In this document: piece after piece, positions 21,039 through 33,090 of the stretch
Layout: each line of letters starts with the position of its first letter
Numbering within the stretch: position 1 is the stretch's first letter
NCBI GenBank assembly: GCA_025558075.1
Contig: JAHLKF010000004.1
Coordinates: 310,001 to 374,000, forward strand
Source: Gaertneriomyces semiglobifer
Lineage: Eukaryota; Chytridiomycota; Chytridiomycetes; Spizellomycetales; Spizellomycetaceae
Reading direction: 5' to 3'
Length of the DNA stretch: 64,000 nt
Translations under genes and position numbers: made by a program
The notes under the pieces: generated by a model
The model's database searches: none
What the model was told of the DNA's origin: nothing
The model's input: the letters and a program-made list of their open reading frames with translations, nothing else

Positions 21039-21281
21039 TCCGGTTCAATCCCAACCTTTCTCGCCGGACCGAACAGCTGATGATGGCGTTCCAGTGGGCG
21101 AAATTCAAAGCACTTGTACCAGGTAGACCTGTAGATGTTGCTTGATTCCCCTGTCTCGATGGTGTATATAGTGTGGTCGACCTTTTACAGCAGGATCTAA
21201 AAGTTTGTTAAATCCTGTCAACAGTTCCGCGTCCACAGTTTATTCCCTTCACCAAAATATTAAATTCACACGTATAACGGT
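21039..21281. promoter_or_regulatory. bidirectional promoter region NUP188 / TFIIIC90
   Basis: 243 bp between two divergent ATGs. It must drive both genes. A ggtgtatatagtgtgg string near 21160 is a possible TATA-like element; nothing else stands out. Confidence 0.4.
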
Positions 21282-24200
21282 ATGGCGGGTCATATAACTA
21301 GACTCGCAACCCGCCCAACCTTTCCGAATAGCGTCGAGTGGTCGAGAAATAACCAGATCGCCGTTGTAACGTGGAACGCTATTTATATTATTGTACGTAC
21401 TGGAGTCAGCTCGCGCACGGTGCATCAAGCTGAACGTACACTTGTAGACCCAGCAATGGAACAACGGAACCAAGGAGACTTGGAGGACCTCCATTATTGC
21501 TCACAAGAGAGAAACAGAGTTAGATGTGGATACGGACGGTTCGCAGTGGGACTCGGCTAAAATGGTTCGCCTCTTCGTGACTTGATATTTTGATCAGAGC
21601 ACATCAAGGCATCGGATGTCTTGAGAGATGGTTTTAGATGTGCAGCATGGTCTCCCATTATGTGGTCATCTGCAAATGGGTATGCCCGTGTATGGGACCA
21701 CATGATTTCCCGCTTAGCTTCTTACCGAGATCTCGTAGGTGTTTGCTTGCCACTGTGAACATGCTACACACTGTTTCCGTATGGAGGTCGGCCGGGGATC
21801 CTAGAACGTCAAATTGGATGCGGGTAAATCTCGGATTTCTGGTATCTTATGGCTCGCATGCTGAACCCCATCACGAAGATTCAAGTGTTAAGTGAACCCA
21901 CGCATACACAAGGCGGGCCTTTGGCCATCTGTGAGAAACCAGTATTACATACAAGGGGAGTTACGTTGAGCTAATTGTACGTGTATCTAGCTATTGCATG
22001 GTCTTGTCTTGCCCAGGGTCATCCTTTGCAACAGCCATTCTCTCTTATTGCTGTTGGCGCCAAGGATGGGCGAATTCATCTGTGGCGGTAATCATCTACT
22101 TTATTTGGCATGCTTGTTGTTGTCGCTCATCGAATTGATTGTTCAGGCATTCTGAAGATCTAGCCGAGCACTGTGGTCAAATTGTAGCACATGAGACAGC
22201 ATTCGTTACGATGTTATCATGGTCCACCTGGCGTGCAACTTCAGGAACGTCCGCTTGTAAGTGCTTGTGCATATTGAGACGCACTTGCACATTTCAATTG
22301 CTTACCCGCGTAGTCTGCTATCTGGCATCTAGTGGCTCAAATGGATCAGTGAAAATCTGGAAAATAGCCGCATCTACTGTTGAACCTGTCCCTCCTGAGT
22401 TGAGCTGTCACGCAATCGTTGTCAACCACAGCTCTAGAGCTGCCAATCTGCTGAAGTTTCATCATAATATGGTATGAGATAATACGGACTTGTTACATCC
22501 ATGTCAATCGCTAACGAAGTAGTAAGACGGATTCAAGGGCACGCTTGGCAATTTGTGTCAACAACGTCATCACTGTTTGGCTGGAAGGCGACGCTGATGC
22601 TGATCAAAGTGGGGCATTATTAGAGTTTACCCTACCTATTACGAGTGGCGTAGGAGGTAAATATGCGATGTTAGCATGTTGTGCCGGAGGACATGGTTTG
22701 ATGCAAGACATTCCAGGATTAATATGGGGCAGTGGTGGGGATGAGATTCGAGTGTATACCGTTGATGGGCAAGGTTTCATCCTCGCTCTACAGGAGGGGC
22801 CCAGTGGAGCCGTTATTGAGTTGATCGAGGACTTTACACTCAATATTCGCAAGGATGTGTTATCCTCGCCCGATGCATTAACCATTGGCGGCGATGAGGA
22901 CGATGAAGAGTCCAGTGACATGGAAACGTCAGATGAGTCAGCTAATCAGTTACAGTTCTTCGGTGCGGATACTTCCGCAAACGCTTGTTTTGACGCGTTC
23001 TGCTTGGTGTAAGTGATATCTGCCATGTTATCTGATCTTCAAATATTGATGCTACCTTTCATTGCAGTTACAAACTCCCATCCACCATGACCTATCGCAC
23101 CGACAAAAATTCATTGTCTTTTCTAGCAATTCGACCAATGTTCTCAGAAAACGAAGAATTCGACGCCGAGCTTATCCAGCGGATTGAAACAATCTTGCCA
23201 CGGACAGACCTGGGTACTGATATCCAGGCATGAAGTCCGTAATGCAATAACTATGACTAATTGTTCGCTCTCAGGTCTTCAATGGACGTCCCTGAACTTA
23301 ATCAACGATGTTGTTCAGTACTGCATCAATGATTTAACCCAATGGAATGAAGTTGAAGACACTTTTTTCTACCGCTTAATGAAAACAATATATATGGCGA
23401 ATGTTAAATCTGGAGACACGATCTTGTCGACATATGAGGACGTCCATGAGACCAACAGGTGGGTCTTTCCAATAGAGTGAATTGCGAGATATCGTGACTA
23501 AGTTCGGAGGGTTCAGTTTGTTTCCAACATTCATCGCTAATCTCTTCAACAACCGACATGACTTCTCTCAGAGACTATCCAATTTTGTGTGCGTGCATCT
23601 TAAGGTGAGAATTGCTTACATGCACAGGTGCGTCGATCGCTAACTAGATGCTGTTTACTTGATTAGGCAGCAAATCGGGAAGATGTACAAGCATATGCCA
23701 AGTCGTTACTGGCGAACAATTTGAAGCAGTCGCTCTACGCGTATGTGGTGCAATGCATCCGACTTGTCGACAGATTTCTTGACTTGACCCATGAACCTCT
23801 ATCAAGTAAGTCCTTGTGGGAAGTACTATGATGTGCCGACATCCCCCTGATGCTTGCCAATTTTAGATAACGACATGCTTTTCATGGCGCATCTCACCGA
23901 CGTCTGCGTCGCGCACAGCGCGGACATACCTGATCGAGGTTTTATGTCACTACTTCAAAGCATCCATCAGAAGTTGGAGAGGAGGGATGCGGAACGCTAT
24001 GAGACATGGTCGTTGCGACCTTCGTTCCCATCGGACCAAACGAGGACTGGGGAGGCACCATTGTTGCCTGCCAGGGAAAAGTGCCCTGCTTGTGCTGACC
24101 CCATCCGAATTTCCTCACCATGGAAAGCCGTATGCCCGAATGGCCACATGTGGCGTAAGTGCTACTGAATCAGGCCGATTTACGATAGATCAGATGGTAA

Positions 24201-24457
24201 TCATTCGATTTTGTAGACCGCTGTTCCGCCACCTTTTCGATTATATGCTCTCCGGCCGTATTGACATGTTTGGGTTGCAATAGGAAGGTATTGCAAGGTA
24301 AGGAGTGGTACCGCCATCGATTGAAAAACCTCAGGCTTAACCTCTTAATCCAGCGGATTCTTCGGGTATAACAAGCGAAATAAGCAGACGAATTACTCGG
24401 TGCATTTACTGCGGCTGCTGCCTTTACAATCCCACTGGATTACTCGAGCCCGTATAG
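21282..24457 (+). CDS. TFIIIC 90-kDa subunit (GTF3C4-like), WD40 plus zinc finger
   Basis: RNA polymerase III general factor TFIIIC subunit, about 765 aa (human GTF3C4 is 822). Sixteen exons: 21282-21392, 21448-21538, 21598-21679, 21739-21823, 21879-21930, 21991-22087, 22147-22256, 22314-22471, 22527-23008, 23068-23213, 23275-23458, 23517-23604, 23667-23805, 23867-24154, 24217-24297, 24354-24457. WD40-like blades: VEWSRNNQIAVVTWNAIYII, GFRCAAWSPI, GCLLATVNMLHTVSVW, SIAWSC, FSLIAVGAKDGRIHLW, LASSGSNGSVKIW. The C-terminal TFIIIC zinc-binding part has CPACADP, VCPNGHMWHRCSATF, TCLGCNRK and RCIYCGCC. Introns are 55-62 nt and all keep frame; donor 21539 (gttcgc) is the weakest. Shares its promoter with NUP188. 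Confidence 0.82.
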
Positions 24458-24628
24458 GACTGTAGCCATTTCTGCTCACTGATACAAAAAAGAGATTCTC
24501 TCAAGAGCACGCATTGTTGACATGGCATGATTATCAATTGTTAGTTACATTGGCAATTTACATCTCATCAGTTGCTGAAAAGCAACCGCCACACGTGATT
24601 TATACATCATACAGTACGGGTATCCATT

Positions 24629-27600
24629 TCATCCACCGTTGTTCTCGCTTCCTGTCGCTATTTCCGGGGTCGTCAGAGACCCCCCACTATTCTCGCTCTC
24701 TACGGTTCGTGTGCCTTTCCCAGTTTCTTCCTGATATCCATGCGTAATAAATGCTTCTGCCAACGGACGCCGTCCCGGTGGCTTACTGCGTAACTCGTCA
24801 ACACCCGTTGATGGCTCTGAATCAGACGGCTGAGTGCCATTTTGACGGGGCGAATCTTTTAGACTAACTTCGTCGACCTTTCTGTCTCGTTTCGCCGGGT
24901 GATCATCCGTCTCCGCTCGTTCTTCTTCCCTCCGCCTTTTCTCTTTACCACCAATGGCTGCACTAAACTTTAGTGGGGAGACACTGAACTTAATCGGCTT
25001 CGGTGACGGGGAGCGAGATTTACTAGCCAGTTCTTCCAGTTTATCATCATCATCATCATCCTCATACGGCACTAATGCGCGAGGCTGTAACGTGTCAGAG
25101 GATGCCCGTACGAATTCGATTGCATGACGGCGCTGACGAGGAGATGATACTACATCCTCCGTTGACTCCTGGCTCGATGTTGCGGCGTCTTCTTCATCAT
25201 CAGATGCATTAAAGTATGCTTCGTCGTCGTCCATGGCTTTCGCCCACCCGTCTCTTTTGCCAGGAGGTTCCTTGGTCGTCCTGTCACACCTGTTAGTGAG
25301 CGAATGCTTTCGACAGTTGTAACAACCGTACTTACTCTGCTGCCGTGGGACTATACGGCGGCGGATCCGAGTTTTGTTCATATCGAAGCACCAGCTGATT
25401 CCAAGTGTCAACGTATTTGACCTGTTCTAGCTCCTTCTTGTAATTGGTCACTACATGTGCTACAAGTGGCTTCATATTCTCCTGCAGAAATAAGCATAAG
25501 CATTTCGGCCGGAATGGGTCTCATTAACCACTTTGCCAACGTACTCTTCGAATGAACTCCAACAGCTCCAGGCAGGCAGAGTTAAGCAGATTATATCGCG
25601 ATTTCGTTTCGACGAAGGCACGTATGATGGCCTTAAAAGCGTCTTTCTTCAGTAAGCACTGCGTCGTGTAGAAGTCATCCTTCATTCCCACGCAAACTCT
25701 GAACACTCTTAAAGCGGCTACGGAAATATGTGAGTAAAGGAATAAGCTGTTGTAACTTAGAGGACGCGGACTCACTCAACCGAAGATAGCTCTCTTTCGC
25801 TTTCAGTAAGAGCGAAATTTGGGGTACTAGATCATGCTTCATGAACATATACTTGCTTCGGAAACTGTGCTGTTTGATCATGAAGCACAAGAGGTCGCAG
25901 ATGTGGTTGCATACGGCTGCACGGTCCGGATCCATGACGAATACTTCAGATCCATCTATAGAACATTATGTGAATATACGACCTGATGCTCAAACTGCTA
26001 TGCTACCATACCAGGCATGCTCCTCAGACGATCTGTCGCATCCAAATCGAGCAAAGGTCGGAGAAGCTTCTCCACACACTCATCGTAAAACAATTGAAGA
26101 AAGTTATCAACTGCGTTTTCCGACGATGGTATGTGCGTCACGATACCCTAGACAGCTATGGGTCAAGGTGGCTTCTTGAGCGCTAACATGACAGTCCTTA
26201 CCTCGGAAGTATCCAATGGTGACGTGTCGAGCAACGTCCTGATCATTTCGGTGTATTGAGCCCGTAACCCTGCGTCTTCTTCTTCCAGTAGTCGGTCAAT
26301 CAACAGTTGAACAAATGGTCGCTTCTCAGCCTTCACTTCTGCTTGGCTTAACGATCGTACCAAATTCGCGTCGTGCTCTAAAACTTGTGACGTGATCGCA
26401 GTTATGGATGTTCGCATGCTGAGATCTTCCGAACCCATGTACTGGGTCAAGATATCGATGAGACCGTGACTGAGGAGGGTTCGAAAGAATGCGTCCGGAT
26501 CGCAATGCCTGTCAATCTTGAGAGTCAGTTTGACCCGTCATGCCTCTCAATTTCGGAACACGATACGAACCGGTAAAACATGGCTCGGTTCAAAGATTGC
26601 AGACTCTTCGTGACCGAGCAAATCTCGTGAAGAAAAGCTATCGCTTCCTTCAGCTTTTCGCGTGGGGTATCCTTATCACTCATTAAGCTGAATAAAGCGC
26701 TCAAGAACTCCGCATCTTGTCGGACAAATCCCAGAATTTCTACTTGATTAAAAAATAGCATCGACGTGAGAACAGATATTGTGACGTCTTCAAGCACCCG
26801 CGCTAAGGCGACATCCTTCAAGTATTGCAATCGATATGTTTGATTTATTTTTGCCCGAACTTCCGACCTAGTTATTGGAACTATCTATGGACGGCCAGAA
26901 TACCGATGAGCCGAGCAACACGAAATGCAATCACCAAGCAAGCACATACCTGCTTGAATTGTGCAAACTTTTCAAAGTGTTCACGATGGTTTGCTTTATA
27001 ATTAGGCAAATCACGGTCGTACTCCAAGGTGCCGAGGGTTTTCATGTAAACTTCATCGCTTAGCAAATACTCGAACACATGGCCTTCGTTTAAACAAATG
27101 ATCGCACGCATCACGTTGGCAATGGCGTACAGACTTTCAGTATCCTCAATATCCTCGGCCTGGTCGAATATTTGGAACAACTTCTCAATAAACCCGGTGC
27201 GCTCTAGAGCCGCTGTTAAAACTTCTCTTCCAAATGCGCTACGACAAACACGCATTAACGACTCCTCCAGTTCTTTCAAGTTGGCGAAGGTGGGATCTGG
27301 TAGATCAAAATCTTTCGGGCCAGTGCTGAATTCCTCAGCAGATTCTTGTCGTGAATGTGGCAACTGATCGATATCTCCTTTATCAGCTGCTAACCTCTTC
27401 TTAATCATATCCAGCTCGTCCCACAAATCATCGCATCCAGCGGGCTCTTGAAAGCTTAATGCTAAATCTTTACCGCTTGGCTCAGTCCAAACAATGAGTG
27501 TATCCTGTTGGCGCAGATAATTTATTTCCGTTCGTATTGTCGAGTTCATCAGCAGCGAGTTGTCTGAGTCTGCGCGCACAACAATGCACCAAGCCTCCTT

Positions 27601-27885
27601 CGGTGCTACAAACACGGATTCGACATGACCAGTTCCCTCATCACACCACTTGCCCTCTGCATCAAGAACGAAAACCTTAACACAACTTCTAGGGTCACGG
27701 GCCGGTGTTTCGGATGGGTCATCGTTCACCCGATTGTCGCCCGTCGCTTCAGGGGGTTCCTTTTCAACATCATTCTGTGGAAGTTTCACGTCATGAGATG
27801 GGCCGGACTCTTCTTCGGTGGCTGACTTGGCATCCTCCGTTGGATCATTAGAAGAGTCCGGCACTTTGTGCGCTGTGTTTTCCAT
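24629..27885 (-). CDS. PSY2: protein phosphatase 4 regulatory subunit 3 (PSY2/SMEK)
   Basis: Targeting subunit of PP4, acting in DNA-damage recovery; 951 aa. Exons on the minus strand: 27885-26950, 26884-26567, 26516-26202, 26147-26012, 25955-25776, 25717-25545, 25481-25336, 25280-24629. An acidic head of about 65 residues precedes the EVH1-like domain (CVKVFVLDAEGKWCDEGTGHVE). The SMEK armadillo region has YKANHREHFEKFAQFKQ, INQTYRLQYLKDVALARVL, FLHEICSVTKSLQSLNRAMF, FYDECVEKLLRPLLD, KYMFMKHDLV, ALRVFRVCVGMKDDFY and RYNLLNSACLELLEFIR. The tail is Ser/Glu/Lys-rich. The last acceptor is ambiguous: 25280 or 25289, in frame, differing by three residues. Convergent with TFIIIC90, 171 bp between stops. 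Confidence 0.9.
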
Positions 27886-28247
27886 GCTCCCCGCAATGCT
27901 TCACCAGCCGACACACCTCGTCACTGAGCAAGCAAAATTCCTCTCAAGGAAGAATTGAGGTTGTCCAATCGGTCCGCCAGATATGGTTCGCGTTCCAGAA
28001 TCAGTGGGCTCGGGTTACCTCCGAAGGTGCTTTAAAACCTTAAACGCAGTGAGGCGAGATCGCGTTTCTGATCTTGCGGGAAATCGGAGGCGCCGTCTAA
28101 TAGCAATCTACGCTGTTCATTCCTCCGCCGCTAAAGGTAGTGCGCTGTGTATCGCAAAAAAAGTGGCAAAACAACCAACGCGGCTCGCTTCTTTCGGTCG
28201 ACAAACGAAAAATGCATGCGCATGCACAATCCTGTAGTCGTAGCAAA
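27886..28247. other. intergenic, upstream of PSY2
   Basis: 362 bp holding the presumed PSY2 promoter and the 3' end region of the small membrane-protein gene. No gene is recognised; an 84-codon plus frame has no motif. Confidence 0.35.
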
Positions 28248-28581
28248 CTAAGCCTGTTCCGCAAGTAAATCCTTGAACATCGGACGTCGCAGTTCGTCAA
28301 AAATCGATGAAATATTGAATGGTTCTAAAGCTTGACTGTGGTTACGTTTGTGTTTGGGACTTGAGGAGGAAGATGGACGACGACGTCGAGCGGAAACCCT
28401 ACACCTAGCGCGCATATGATTTTCCAGCGAATTGATTTTTGACGATCGCCAATGCCGGCCGGATAGCGGCGTATGCACATCAAAACTGGCAGCATGTAAT
28501 TCATTTTGGAAACGTTCATACGGCCATAGGCTCACGAACATCACAGCAGCACCTACTGTCACCACGGCATTGGTGTGGCTC
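28248..28581 (-). CDS. small membrane-anchored protein, N-terminus unresolved
   Basis: The last exon of an unidentified gene, read from a likely acceptor at 28581 (aataatcag) to a stop at 28248; about 110 residues. It starts with a hydrophobic stretch (NAVVTVGAAVMFVSLW) fitting one transmembrane helix. A basic, Ser-rich segment follows (RRRRPSSSSSPKHKR), then an acidic/helical end (IFDELRRPMFKDLLAEQA). The upstream exon is not clear; alternatively translation begins at the internal ATG near 28557, giving about 98 aa. Layout resembles small organelle inner-membrane proteins, but I recognise no family. Confidence 0.45.
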
Positions 28582-28993
28582 CTGATTATTATTTATATGT
28601 GGACAATATTCACAAATTCCGTTGTGTAAAGAGTTCCGTTGTGAAAGTCGGCGAATTAATTCCATGACGTTGGGTTTGTCACCGCTCTTGGGGCTTTGGT
28701 TCGAGACAGGCTGGTGTAAGTTTATTTTATTCTTTTGTTCGATAACAAGGCAACCCATGCCTTAGATCTTGTTATCATAGTGTGTTGGTTCACAAGAGTC
28801 GGTTTCGTTGGACAGGTTTTCTAACAACGACGAACTTGCAGATACCCGCCAAACATGACTTTGGAAGACAAAGGATCCCCTGTCGAAGCGCAGGTGCAAA
28901 ATGTCCCGCTTCATTTCGTGAGTTACACCCCGCAGACTTTTGCCAGCTCAACATTGGTTGACGAGGTACAATGCGCACCTCAAGGGAGACATC
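28582..28993. promoter_or_regulatory. divergent region, small membrane protein / UTRA-like gene
   Basis: 412 bp. It may hold the missing first exon of the leftward gene. It also contains an alternative first exon of the rightward gene at 28855-28965 (ATG, 37 codons, then gtacaa donor), which would join at 29009 in frame. Nothing else is recognised. Confidence 0.35.
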
Positions 28994-29560
28994 ATGTCGT
29001 CTAGGGAGACGACCTTGCGACTGCCTTCAACGTTCTCCCCGATGGAGCGTGTCCTTTTAACAGCGAATGGAAATGTCCAACGGATCCTGAGCGCATTCTA
29101 TAATTCCACTGTGTCTGTTGAAATACTTAAAAATGTCAAGACATCACAAACGGAGGAAGCCACCACGTTTGAACGGGAAGTCAACATTATCTGTCTCAAC
29201 CAGGTGCAGTGCGTCCGCCGGTTTGGCTGCGAACGGACGACACGTCAATTGATTTCTTGAGTTCAGGTGTGCTGCAATGCGCGAAGCACGGTCGTAATTA
29301 GCGACCCCAACTATTTAAAACTTTTGTTAGAACAGCAAGTTGGCATCGGTCAATTATTTCGATACCTCAGCATACTACCAGAGTTTGAACTCATTCAGGT
29401 CGGCCGTTCGCCGGAGACCTTTTGGCGAGAATACGAACTGAGGAGTGCTGGTGTTCTGTGCCGGATACGTGAAGAGTTTCCGGACAAGGTCTTTGCACTG
29501 CAGGCAGTGGCGGAGACTGTCCAGCCGAACGTTGGCGTAGTTGAGACACCAGATAGTTAA
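28994..29560 (+). CDS. chorismate-lyase/UTRA-fold-like protein
   Basis: 167 residues from exons 28994-29203 and 29267-29560. A pattern of conserved-looking blocks recalls the UbiC/UTRA fold: LTANGNVQRILSAFYN, TFEREVNIICLNQ with REV, CNARSTVVI after the junction, VGIGQLFRYL, FWREYELRSAGVLCRI and REEFPD. In bacterial chorismate lyase the comparable order is a REV strand, an AR(T/S) strand, a Gly-x-x-LF turn and a final W-R-x segment. The product and substrate are unknown; I do not claim chorismate lyase activity. An upstream exon (28855-28965) could replace the start. Convergent with adenylosuccinate lyase, 128 bp between stops. Confidence 0.6.
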
Positions 29561-29688
29561 GCTAGTAGATACCCTTAAAAAGAACCCTACTGGGAGATAT
29601 GAATCAACATGGAACGAGAATACATGTATTCAATAAGTCATTGTAACCGACAGGTTCAAAATCAGAAGTATCAGATATGTGCAGTGCG

Positions 29689-31137
29689 TTAAACGGTGAG
29701 TTCCACTTCTTTCAGGCCTCGCGCCAAAGCCTGCGAATATGGCTGAAGCGCTGGCTCCACCTCCTTTGCGAGGAACTTTTCCACCTGCTGGGGAGCTCGC
29801 CCCACGAACGTAGACGGATCAAGCAGTGTTTCCAACTGACCAACAATCGGCTGGAAGTAGGATGTGTTGCGGATCCTCTCGATCAGATCATTTTCTCCAC
29901 CCTCTTCTTTCACGCGACGCGCAGCTTGGTGGCTGAGAACACGGATCTCTTCATGGCAGACCTGACGGTCGCCTCCAGCCTTCACCATGGCCATGATAAT
30001 ATTCTCGGTAGCCATGAAAGGCAACTCTTGGGAAATTCGGCGACCAATGACGCTGGGGTAGACTACCATCCCAGAAAAGATGTTTTGCAGCAGGGATAGT
30101 AGGATGTCCGCAGTTAAGAACGACTCGCCGTGACTGATACGACGGTTGGCGGAATCATCCAGTGTACGCTCCATCCACTGTACGGCAGCGGTTTGGCTAG
30201 CGTTGCCAACGAGAGTCATCAAGTGACGGGCCAACGCACATACACGCTCGGATCTCATTGGGTTGCGCTTGTACGCCATGGCGGACGATCCAATTTGGTC
30301 CTTCTCAAAAGGTTCTTCTAGCTCCTTAAGGTGGGCAAGTAAACGGATATCCGTAGCAATCTTATGGGCCGTGGCACCAAAAGAAGCCAAGCTGCTGATG
30401 ATATCAAGATCGACCTTACGAGTGTAAGTCTGACCAGTTACCATGTAAGACTTTTCAAACCCATTCATCTCGGTCACAAGCTCGTCCAAACTTTCGACTT
30501 TCTCGTGATCGCCATCGAACAAGGCCAAAAAGGAGGCCTGTGTGCCGGTGGTACCTTTCACACCACGGAAACGCAAGTCCTTGCGGGCACGCTCGATGTT
30601 ACGGAGATCCATCAGAAGCTCCTGAAGCCACAACGAGGCACGTTTACCGACAGTCGTAAGCTGGGCAGGTTGAAAGTGCGTGAATCCCAAGGTAGGGAGG
30701 TCCTTGTACTGACGCGCGAACTCGGCGAGTTTCTGGATAGTACTCGCGAGTTTAGGTAGAAGAATATCCAGTCCATCGCGCATCATGATCAGCTCCGAGT
30801 TGTCAGTAACGTAGCATGAAGTAGCCCCCAAATGAATGATAGCGGCAGCCTTTGGAGCTGTGATCCCAAAGGTGTGGACATGAGCCATGACATCGTGGCG
30901 TCTCCTCTTTTCCTCTGCGGCCGCCATCTCGTAGTCGATGTTGTGCAAGTTCTCCTCCATCTGCTGAAGAGCCTCGTCGGTAATGTCCTTCAACCCGAGC
31001 TGCTTTTCGGCTCTGGCCAAACTGAGCCATAGCTTTCTCCAGGTGCTAAACTTCTTGTCATCAGAGAAGTTGTACGCCATCTCCGGGGAAGCATACCGGG
31101 ATGTGAGCGGCGACTGGTAACGGTCGTGGGAGGTCAT
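29689..31137 (-). CDS. ADE13: adenylosuccinate lyase
   Basis: Purine-biosynthesis enzyme releasing fumarate from SAICAR and adenylosuccinate; 482 aa, no introns (yeast Ade13 is 482). [11 protein letters not shown] at residues 81-91, TSCYVTDN near 107, [10 protein letters not shown] at 150-159 with a catalytic-type His, and the fumarase/aspartase signature [15 protein letters not shown] at 283-297 whose serine loop is expected to close on substrate. The animal/fungal-type N-terminus ([14 protein letters not shown]) is intact. All signature residues are present, so the gene looks functional. Confidence 0.97.
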   Translation of the reverse strand: MTSHDRYQSPLTSRYASPEMAYNFSDDKKFSTWRKLWLSLARAEKQLGLKDITDEALQQMEENLHNIDYEMAAAEEKRRRHDVMAHVHTFGITAPKAAAIIHLGATSCYVTDNSELIMMRDGLDILLPKLASTIQKLAEFARQYKDLPTLGFTHFQPAQLTTVGKRASLWLQELLMDLRNIERARKDLRFRGVKGTTGTQASFLALFDGDHEKVESLDELVTEMNGFEKSYMVTGQTYTRKVDLDIISSLASFGATAHKIATDIRLLAHLKELEEPFEKDQIGSSAMAYKRNPMRSERVCALARHLMTLVGNASQTAAVQWMERTLDDSANRRISHGESFLTADILLSLLQNIFSGMVVYPSVIGRRISQELPFMATENIIMAMVKAGGDRQVCHEEIRVLSHQAARRVKEEGGENDLIERIRNTSYFQPIVGQLETLLDPSTFVGRAPQQVEKFLAKEVEPALQPYSQALARGLKEVELTV

Positions 31138-32259
31138 TCTCGTGTCTTTGACTAGCGCCTACTTATGTGTGATAACGTTACGAGCCGACCAGGTCTTTGC
31201 GACTGTTGAAATGGCCCTTGCTGTTGGCAAAACGCGGCGGAAAGATGATCACCTCAAACCCTATCAACATTATTATGGCCTTTTGCGAGATGAAGATATA
31301 AATGGCCGAGGCAATGTTTGGAATGCATCATCATAGGCAACATTGTAAGACGCTTCAAAGGAGCGAGCGTACGACCCGCCAGCCAGGCCCATAATGGTGC
31401 CTCATACGGTGTTTACCTGGAAATTCACCCGACACAGGCGATGGAACGCCTGGCTCACATCTTCAATTTGTCATAGCGTAATGCTTTTGCTCACAGCGGG
31501 GCTGCTATAAGTGGTTGGTAATGATCGATTGATGAACTGTTAGACATTGGACTGCAAGAACCAAGGCATTTGCAAGATATTTGCATAGTAGTCATGAGGA
31601 TTGGTTGTGCACTTGCGTCCTTGTTAGTGGCGAATCGAAATGGTAGTGTACCACATCCCACCGCTGCTGCATCACTGCGTGGGTCGAGTCCACTTGATCG
31701 GAATTGCTATTTGGATGCTTCCTATCAAGCCTTTGCTCTTCCGCATCCGAGCATCGACCAATGCAAACAGAGTAGAACTCTACCGGTGTTGTGCATCCGC
31801 GGATTGTACAAAGCCATTGTCCCTGCCTGCCGAGAGACTGATTGCATACGGCTATATTTAGCAACTCTTTCCGCCGTTAATCTTGGCTCAACAAATGCCG
31901 AATTGTAATGGCCGGAAATGCCAAGAATAATAACGTTTATAAAATTCGAGGCGGAGTCAGTCAAAATCTTGCCGAGACGCACGGGAGGCGCTTCAAGTCC
32001 CCCTCCACTTACACCTCATATCGACGCATCACACCACCAACCACCACCTACCACCGTCAACCAGCATCAGCACATTTAAGTATAACAGTACTTTGTCCGG
32101 CTTGCCCCGCTGCTCTAGCAATCGAACAAGCTCGAGCCAGTTGAAATTGTGTTATATAGAGAGAGTGTAGAGCAGGGTCTCGCTTTGCGCACGTCGCTGG
32201 GTTAAAGGGCCCCATCAAGACTTTTGCAAGAATTATCGTCAGTATCACAGAATACGCAA
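31138..32259. other. long intergenic region between ADE13 and NDFIP-like gene
   Basis: 1.1 kb between divergent starts, the longest non-repeat gap in the window. A plus frame at 31570-31908 (112 codons) lacks motifs and I do not call it. The last 200 bp before the NDFIP start are C/A-rich (caccaccaaccaccacctacc near 32030), typical of a 5' leader. Two promoters are expected here. Confidence 0.4.
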
Positions 32260-33090
32260 ATGCCAGGTTATGAGAGGATTCCTGACACTGAGGAGGGTGC
32301 TGCGGGCCAGGCTTCCGTCCCCGCTTACGCTGCGCCAGCTGCACCCGTTACCACTGCGGCCGCTGCCTCCGCAGCTCCAGCGCGAGCTCCATCCGGCAAT
32401 GATGGAGTCTTTTCAAATCTAAGTGCTAAACCAGACAACTCATCATCTGGTGGAAAGGTCTTTGAAGAGATTGAACCCCCTTCGTACGGCGACTTGGAAC
32501 CCCGCGAGCAGGTTCCCTCATATTATGAGACCACCATTCTCGCCAGCGGTATTGCAGAAGATGGCGAGGTGCTCATTGATGGTGGGTTATTGACATTTCA
32601 GCAATCCACTATCCTGTCCCCGTATTAACTATCCTATTGCAGGAATGCCCGTCGGCGACTTTTTCACATTCGTGGTCAACATGCTCGTTTCCATGAGTTT
32701 TGATTTTATCGGCTTCCTACTGACGGCAATGCTTGCCACCTCGCACGCTGCAAGAGCCGGATCGCGATTTGGTTTCGGAATTACCCTGGTCCGTTACGGT
32801 TTATATGTTGGCACTGCTGCGGATGATGATTTGGGTGACATTGATCCGAACGACCCCACTGCGCCCCTTCCCGACCCGTCCCGCTCAGACTCCGAAAACT
32901 ACTGGGTGTCTTATTTCATGATCGTTTTTGGATTCGTATTCATCATTGTATGTTTTGTTTCTTGTGCTTACGTCCTTGAATTTTCGTACTCACCCATCGT
33001 CCCTTCCTACAGGCTGCACAAGCTGAATACTTGCGTGCTCGGCGCTTGGAAGCTGTAGTGAAGGCCTCTTCGGAAATTGCTCCTGCGTAA
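32260..33090 (+). CDS. NDFIP/Bsd2-type NEDD4-ligase adaptor membrane protein
   Basis: Three-pass endomembrane protein that recruits Rsp5/NEDD4 ubiquitin ligases through PY motifs; 234 aa. Exons: 32260-32581, 32643-32947, 33013-33090. The cytosolic N-terminus is Ala/Pro-rich with PPSY (in IEPPSYGDLEP) and PSYY (in EQVPSYYET) as ligase-binding sites. Transmembrane segments follow GMPVGDFFTF: FVVNMLVSMSFDFIGFLLTA, a middle segment around FGFGITLVRYGLYVG, and YFMIVFGFVFII. The stretch SHAARAGSRFGFGITL is a family hallmark. Introns of 61 and 65 nt keep phase. Confidence 0.88.

Noticed and set aside
21282..24457. Reading the broken frames of TFIIIC90 as a pseudogene
   Set aside because: Sixteen exons join in phase through consensus introns of nearly constant length and preserve all zinc-ligand cysteines; it is a spliced gene.
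31570..31908. 112-codon plus-strand frame in the ADE13-NDFIP gap
   Set aside because: No motif and frames are open on both strands there; treated as chance.
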